Positions 59,388 to 64,000 of a stretch of DNA of 64,000 nucleotides are shown one piece after another. Numbering within the stretch: position 1 is the stretch's first letter; each line of letters begins with the position of its first letter. The stretch comes from Desulfosediminicola flagellatus (lineage in GTDB: Bacteria; Desulfobacterota; Desulfobulbia; Desulfobulbales; Desulfocapsaceae): positions 512,001 through 576,000 of the forward strand of contig NZ_CP050698.1 in NCBI RefSeq assembly GCF_005116655.2. The letters run 5' to 3'. The notes under the pieces were generated by a model. It saw only the letters and a list, made by a program, of their open reading frames with translations, searched no databases and was not told where the DNA came from. Position numbers and translations under genes: made by a program.

Positions 59388-60475
59388 CGGCTGGAGTAGT
59401 ACAATAAGTGCAACAGACTGAAATTGAAAAGTGAGTGAGTTGAAAGTATGGTGTCAGCTCTCACACTTAACCAAGGTCTGTTATGAACAAACAAAACAAA
59501 CACTACAATCAACTCACTCAAGAACCAAGATACCAGATTTCTGGGCTTCGTAAAGCAGGGATGTCATTGAGGGCCATCGCACTAGAGGTTGGCGTTCATT
59601 CTAGTACAATAAGTCGTGAACTTCGAAGAAATGCCACTGTCGACGGTTATAATCCTAAAACGGCGCATCAACTGAGTGACACTCGGCGTAAATCAGCTTC
59701 AAAAGCTAATAAACGGACAGATAAAACGAATAAAATCATCAAGGAATCGTTGGTACTTGGTTGGTCACCAGATGCCATTAGTCAGCGATTAATGCTGGAA
59801 ACACCACCAGATGAACATATCTGCCACACGACGATTTACAAACGAATAGAAGAAGATCGACTGCAAGGAGGGACGCTTTATCGACAACTGCCGAGATTTG
59901 GCAAAAGGCGCTGGAAAGGTGGAAAACGCAATAAGAAAGCTGGCGTTAAACTCATTCCTGATAGAATTGACATCTCAGAGCGACCAGAAGTTGTTGACAA
60001 AAGAGAGCGAATTGGCGACTGGGAGGGAGATACAGTTCATGGCCAAAATGCTCACCTGGTAACACTTGTAGACCGATCAACCCGCTTCACGTTGGCCAAA
60101 CGTGTGCTTAAGAAAACAAAAGAAGCTGTAGCTGAGGCCATGCTTGAGATGCTTCGGAAAGTTCACTCTGTTAAGACTATAACTCTTGATAACGGTGGAG
60201 AATTTGCGGCTCACGCTCGTGTTGCAAAAGGAACTGGGGCAAAGGTCTATTTTGCAAAACCTTATGCAAGTTGGCAACGGGGAACTAATGAGAATACCAA
60301 CGGCAGAATCAGACGTTTTTGGCCAAAGAAGTTTGATATGGCCACCCTCACAGATAAAGAAATTGACGATCTTATTTTGTTATTAAATTTAACACCAAGA
60401 AATGTTTTGGGAGGTTTAACCCCTCTGGAAGCTTTTACTGGTAGGCGTGTTGCACTTATTACTTGAATTCAGCCG
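59388..60475 (+). mobile_element. IS30-family insertion sequence in the integrase gene
   Basis: About 1088 bp with imperfect inverted repeats of about 28 bp: outer CGGCTG and inner AATAAGTGCAACA match exactly, with nine mostly different bases between. It encodes one intact transposase whose stop codon lies inside the right repeat. Only one base (T) appears duplicated at the target, less than usual for the family, so the exact ends are uncertain by a few bases. Confidence 0.8.
59483..60466 (+). CDS. IS30-family transposase
   Basis: A 327-aa transposase. N-terminal helix-turn-helix LRKAGMSLRAIALEVGVHSSTISRELRRN, then the DDE core: Asp in GDWEGDTVHG, Asp in ITLDNGGEF, and Glu in RGTNENTNGRIRR. 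It is complete and on the plus strand, opposite to the integrase it interrupts. No frameshift is seen, so the element may be active. Confidence 0.9.
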   Translation: MNKQNKHYNQLTQEPRYQISGLRKAGMSLRAIALEVGVHSSTISRELRRNATVDGYNPKTAHQLSDTRRKSASKANKRTDKTNKIIKESLVLGWSPDAISQRLMLETPPDEHICHTTIYKRIEEDRLQGGTLYRQLPRFGKRRWKGGKRNKKAGVKLIPDRIDISERPEVVDKRERIGDWEGDTVHGQNAHLVTLVDRSTRFTLAKRVLKKTKEAVAEAMLEMLRKVHSVKTITLDNGGEFAAHARVAKGTGAKVYFAKPYASWQRGTNENTNGRIRRFWPKKFDMATLTDKEIDDLILLLNLTPRNVLGGLTPLEAFTGRRVALIT

Positions 60476-60835
60476 TAACTCTTTGTTTGCTGTTTGATTA
60501 GATATTTTACTCCTTTCATCTCTGAGCTCTGTAATTAGTTCAATTGTTATTTCAGCGCAAGTTAAACCAGACCACTTTTTTGCCCATCTCCTGGAGTGAT
60601 AGATTGTGTCCATGTAATGTTCGTAAGAAAGACGTTGTTTAACCTCATCCAAACGAAGGTTAAGAAGCTTCAAAAAGGCCATGTCTGTTGAGATCGGTTT
60701 GTTCAACTCTGTTCTTTTTTTCTGCTCGGCCTCTTTTGCTTCTCGTTTCGTTTTGAACCATGTTTTGGTGTGTCTTTCTCCCTTCACCATGAAATCGTAC
60801 CGCCATCCCTTCTTCTCTACAAAATAAACGCTCAT
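60476..60835 (-). pseudogene. tyrosine integrase, N-terminal part (split by IS30)
   Basis: ATG at 60835 behind AAAGGAGA; about 119 residues read the arm-binding domain (VEKKGWRYDFMVKGERHTKTWFKTKREA) and the SAM-like core-binding domain up to NQTANKEL, where the IS30 right end begins. It joins in frame to 59387-58697. The reading frame continues into the IS only by chance. Confidence 0.85.
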
Positions 60836-60977
60836 ACAATGTCTCCTTTGGAGGAAAGAACATTCGTCCTCCAATTTTCACTCCACCAAGTTTCTTGTGA
60901 TTTTTGCTAACCCATGCAAGACTCTGATTAAAAATCTCTGCGATGTCAGTTGGCTTTAATGGTCTGTTGTCTGACAT
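60660..60977 (-). CDS. helix-turn-helix, excisionase-like DNA-binding protein
   Basis: A 105-aa protein. The first 45 residues (LKPTDIAEIFNQSLAWVSKNHKKLGGVKIGGRMFFP) form a winged helix-turn-helix of the AlpA/excisionase kind, and the basic tail ends DLNRHGLFEAS. The last 176 bp overlap the start of the integrase in another frame, so both proteins share DNA. It is the likely directionality or regulatory factor for the island. AGGAGG lies before its start at 60977. Confidence 0.7.
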   Translation of the reverse strand: MSDNRPLKPTDIAEIFNQSLAWVSKNHKKLGGVKIGGRMFFPPKETLYERLFCREEGMAVRFHGEGRKTHQNMVQNETRSKRGRAEKKNRVEQTDLNRHGLFEAS

Positions 60978-60987
60978 ATAATTCCTC

Positions 60988-61734
60988 CTAAGATTCTAAT
61001 TGGAGGGTAGGGTGTTCAGTCTTGTGGTGATGGAGAGTTGAGACAGTTTCAAATACTTCACGCTTCTTTTTATCTAATCTTCTTACAAATTCGGTTTCAT
61101 CATCTCTGTAGAACGAGTGAATGTCTTCTTCGAAAATCGTCTTTCCGATATCTATAATATGATCTAAATCATCTGAATGAACATCGTGAAAGGCAGCAAG
61201 AGTCATTCCCAATCCGATATATTGTTTTCGTAGAGCACCATAGTCTTTCTTAGGGCGGGATATCTGTTTTGACTTTATTGAATTCCCTTCCCACTGAATA
61301 TTAGAAACTATGTTCCAAAAATCTGAATTTGTAGCTCTGGATTGGTGATTGTTTTTGTAGTCGACTTTTTCTGAGCAGTGTCGGGCCCAATGTGAAGTGC
61401 AATGAGTCCAAATGGATTGGAAAGAGTCGCAAAGGTCTTCGAAAGTATCAACACCTGTTTCTGAATCTTCCGAAGATTTGATGTCTTTCAGAATCGGGCG
61501 TCTAAGCTGGAACTCAACTCTTGTGACTGGCTTTTCAGCGTAGAATGTAACTCCCCAGGCTTCTGCAAAGGTAGCTTGTTTAGGAGCTGATCTTTTTAGC
61601 TCAAGAATCTTATCATATATCCTGAGCATGATGTCACCCTTGCCAATTGAGACAGTTGCTAGTTGCCTAAATGTATCATGGGTTGTGATTAGTTGGGATC
61701 GAGTTATCCAGCGTTCTTTAAGAAAAATAAGGGG
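60988..61734 (-). pseudogene. Rep_trans-type replication initiator, N-terminally truncated
   Basis: The frame open from 61734 reads RWITRSQ...FRQLATVSIGKGDIMLRIYDK, then VTRVEFQLRRPILK and a C-terminal helical part to a stop at 60988. GKGDIMxRxYDK and RVEFQLRR resemble replication-initiation factors of plasmids and phages of the Rep_trans kind. The catalytic N-terminal half is missing because the frame is cut near 61735 by unrelated DNA. An internal ATG (61629) gives 213 aa but is not a full protein. Confidence 0.65.
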
Positions 61735-62209
61735 TCACCCATTAAAAGGCCCCGGTCAAGGAATAATACTCCCCCATTAAGGGAAAAATGAATTTCCCTT
61801 CGTAAGGTACATAGTTGCCATGGAACTCTAGCTTTACAGAATACCTGTTCTTTATTGCACCCGTTATTTCAACATTATGTGTCGGCAATATCTTTACCGC
61901 ACCAGTCACCCATCAGGATCAAGGCGAAGGGAGAGATTAGGATTGTGGAACGAAGAGATCCTCAAAAAATCTCGTAGTGGAACAATTCCAATCTCGGGTC
62001 CATGCCCCTGTCCGCTTCAGCGAACCCAGAAAATTATTGGTGCCATACTATGTCCAAATGTTTGTACAAGTCTCATGGTTCTTAACCAGCCCTTTGGTGG
62101 TTCACAGTATAGGCATTAAAGAAAGTGGTATTCTATCAGACGGAACGGTTACCAATCAAATCCAGTGGTTTTACCAACCCCTTTCCGAGTTCTCCGTTCC
62201 GGCTGAATT
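61735..62209 (+). other. 475-bp stretch with two overlapping open frames of unknown origin
   Basis: Two plus-strand frames (61877-62119 and 61977-62261) overlap and neither resembles a family I can name. Near its right end an 8-bp stem (62141-62148 with 62194-62201, CGGAACGG/CCGTTCCG) lies just downstream of the IS110-type transposase, so part of this may be the IS non-coding end. The left part joins a truncated replication gene and is likely a rearrangement scar. Confidence 0.4.
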
Positions 62210-63112
62210 TCAGGTAAAGAGTTTATTGCTATCAAACTCAACGTTGTCTTTCATAATGTAAAAGGCGGCCCGTGCGAGTTTGTGGGATAATGCGGCATAG
62301 GCAACTGTTGATTTGTTTTTTGCTGTTACCTTTTCCTTTACGCTTGTTATTGCTGGTCCAACTCGTTGGTACTTTCCGGCAATATGAGGAGTAGTCACCG
62401 ACTTTCTTGAAGCGCTCAATGGGACCAGTCTCCAGCATTATGGTTAAGGCTAAGATCTTGCCAACTTCAGGAATGGTGAGAAGCCCGCTATATTGAGGGT
62501 TGAGTTTCATTCTTTCCTGGCAGATATTTTCTATTTTGACAATTTGTTGACTGAGGTAGTCTATACTCTGTTTTGAGACTTCACCGCTGAGTGCTAAATC
62601 TTCATTGTCTGCGAGGAGAGGTTCCACATGGTTAGTGCTCGTCTGCTTCATATTCTTACCACTGAGACTGTGACCACAATTCCTGGCAATAATTCCTTGC
62701 AGACTATTGATGAGCGATGTCCGCGTTTTCGTAAGAGATCACGTATAGGTCGTATCTCTTTGGGGTAAATGTATCCTTGTGGAAGAATGCCAAGTCGGTC
62801 CATATGTGCCAGCCAAAAGGCATCGTGTTTATCGTCAAGGAACTTTAAGCCTGAATACTGTTGCATAGCAGCAGGGTTTGCTAGGTGAACGGTATATCCA
62901 GTATCAATGAGACAATCCACAATCCAGTACCAGTTGAAGGTTGATTCAATCGTGATACTCACCATTTCGCCCCTGAATGGTTCCAATTCAGCAAGGATCA
63001 CATCTTTTTGATTCGGTAACTTCTTGTGATAAACTCGCTTGTCCTCTTGGTCAATTATCCCAATGTGACTGTTGTTTGAATGTAGGTCAATTCCTGTATA
63101 TAATTGTCTCAT
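62210..63112 (-). pseudogene. IS110-family transposase, frameshifted
   Basis: The N-terminal RuvC-like DEDD domain (ATG 63112) shows GIDLHSNNSHIGIID, IESTFNWYW and LDDKHDAFWLAHM. Near 62715 a one-base shift moves the reading to the frame with SLINSLQGIIARNCG and the serine-bearing C-terminal Tnp_20 domain LLTIPEVGKILALTIMLETGPIERF. A second shift and a probable deletion follow, and the true end ALSHKLARAAFYIMKDNVEFD lies in a third frame, stop at 62210. It is inactive. Confidence 0.8.
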
Positions 63113-63207
63113 GAGGCACCTCCTCTTTGTGTTGCATTCCTCTTTAATTATACCACCATTGCTTGTAGTGGTATTGGGAGATCAACGGTGGTCTCCCGGA
63201 GGTGCCT
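63113..63207 (-). promoter_or_regulatory. 5' region of IS110-type element with ribosome-site-sequestering hairpin
   Basis: On the transposase strand, AGGCACCTCC (63198-63207) pairs over 10 bp with GGAGGTGCCT (63114-63123), which contains the Shine-Dalgarno of the transposase ATG at 63112. Inside are two 6-bp hairpins (TACCAC/GTGGTA and GGGAGA/TCTCCC). Such a fold would hide the start site in read-through transcripts. In IS110-group elements a bridge RNA is made from the same place, so part of this could be it. Confidence 0.55.
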
Positions 63208-63317
63208 TTTATATGATTATCAAGTCCGTTTTTGACTTTTGATAACTTTTCTTTCAATAATGTTCAGTTATTTTAGCAAGGTGCTGTTTTTCACAATGCG
63301 TCTTTTTACTCCCTGAA

Positions 63318-63566
63318 TCACACACTACTCATGGTACTGTAATTATCGATGTCGAATGCTGCGCCCACATTTGATAATGTTTTACAGCATAGACGCCGGA
63401 CAAGATGAATCGCATTATCCCGTACAGTATTCGTAGTACCCTTATTGGAATACAGCAGATCTTGTTGTGCCACGCTGTAATTCTCGTAAAAAACAGCTAT
63501 CCATTTGTCAATCTCTGGTGCCAGCGCTTTCGATTCAGGTATTCCAACGCAATTAGCCAGAGGCAT
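63318..63566 (-). pseudogene. Y1 (REP-associated/IS200-like) transposase, C-terminal remnant
   Basis: The open frame carries a DnaA-domain-IV-like helix-turn-helix: NTVRDNAIHLVRRLCCKTLSNVGAAFDIDNYSTMSSV, the C-terminal module attached to some Y1 transposases of deltaproteobacteria. The catalytic HUH domain with its Tyr is not seen; upstream the frame remains partly open but unrecognised. It is a truncated fragment. Confidence 0.5.
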
Positions 63567-63789
63567 GAACTTTTTTTTGATGTACTCCTTGAAAGAGGAA
63601 CTTCATAATATTGATGACGGGTTTTTCAGGGAATAAAATCTCCAAAGCTCTTTAGACTCTCCGAGTGAAACGAAATCTATATATGCTGATTTTTTTCTGG
63701 AAAGGACAGGATTAAACTGCGTTAATAGGTGTTCTTTCTTCAACCAGGACCATCCTTAAACTAGTGCCATTCTGGTCTGTCTCCGATAA

Positions 63790-63936
63790 GTTCATCTTCT
63801 CATGGCTGGCATGGATTTGAGAACGTTGGCGGAAATTCTTGGCCACAATACAATGCAGATGGTTCAGCGCTATACTCACCTCCTTGACGACAATAAACTG
63901 AAGGCGATAGATACGATTGAATATTTGGGCGTTTGA
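63790..63936 (+). pseudogene. C-terminal remnant of a second tyrosine recombinase
   Basis: The frame VHLLMAGMDLRTLAEILGHNTMQMVQRYTHLLDDNKL ends at TGA 63936. LGHNTMQMVQRYTHL contains the C-terminal His and catalytic Tyr of tyrosine recombinases. The frame is closed by TAA at 63787, so the N-terminal and most of the catalytic domain are gone. It is on the opposite strand to the first integrase and belongs to a different element. Confidence 0.75.
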
Positions 63937-64000
63937 AGAGCGTCAAGGGAATCAGGAATACGTTAAACATTTGGCAAGTTATTAGTCCGGTAATACAGTA

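Noticed and set aside
56720..64000. A second copy of the tRNA-Arg 3' end (attR)
   Set aside because: I looked for repeats of the T-arm and acceptor sequence through the island and found none in the window.

Overview
The window reads as chromosomal DNA of a Gram-negative, sulfate-reducer-like deltaproteobacterium (Desulfobacterota). The best guess, an inference from gene order and remembered protein character, is Desulfobulbales. By eye the core has a G+C in the mid-40s percent, initiates often at TTG/GTG, and has an outer-membrane lipopolysaccharide transport permease (LptG). No rRNA or marker gene allows a firm name.

Region 1 (about 1-43.3 kb) is one very long, strictly plus-strand cluster of housekeeping genes. 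rplJ-rplL, a hairpin attenuator and rpoB-rpoC are followed without interruption by the str block (rpsL, rpsG, fusA, tuf), the S10 block (rpsJ to rpsQ), the spc block (rplN to secY, map, infA, rpmJ) and the alpha block (rpsM, rpsK, rpsD, rpoA, rplQ). Next come a YkgJ-type cysteine-cluster protein, rpsB-tsf-pyrH-frr, the envelope/isoprenoid run uppS-cdsA-dxr-rseP-tsaB-ispG, proS, and a RelA/SpoT homologue whose hydrolase site looks dead. The theme is transcription and translation machinery, then membrane lipid and isoprenoid precursors, then stringent control.

Region 2 (43.4-48.6 kb) is an accessory scar. It holds a zinc-ribbon plus Smr-like protein, then three mobile elements in series (a 158-bp palindromic element, an IS1182-family IS, and a 139-bp derivative of that IS), each bounded by CTAG. 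A zinc-sensing (CZB) chemoreceptor broken by a frameshift follows.

Region 3 (48.6-56.4 kb) returns to ordinary genes: a periplasmic FKBP isomerase; a minus-strand group crcB-lptG-DUF362; a promoter/structured-RNA/terminator unit ahead of a DHH phosphoesterase; and two overlapping GlgC-type ADP-glucose pyrophosphorylase genes, one with an altered nucleotide-binding loop.

Region 4 (56.6-64 kb) is a decaying mobile island beginning at tRNA-Arg(CCU). An OLD-family ATPase-TOPRIM nuclease (probable phage defence) lies between the tRNA and a tyrosine integrase. The integrase is split by an IS30-family element but rejoins in frame on paper. Behind it are an overlapping excisionase-like HTH gene and a truncated Rep_trans-type replication initiator. 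Beyond that come a decayed IS110-family transposase whose 5' flank sequesters its ribosome-binding site in a hairpin, a Y1 (REP-associated) transposase remnant with a DnaA-like tail, and the C-terminal stub of a second tyrosine recombinase. No attR or CRISPR array was seen.
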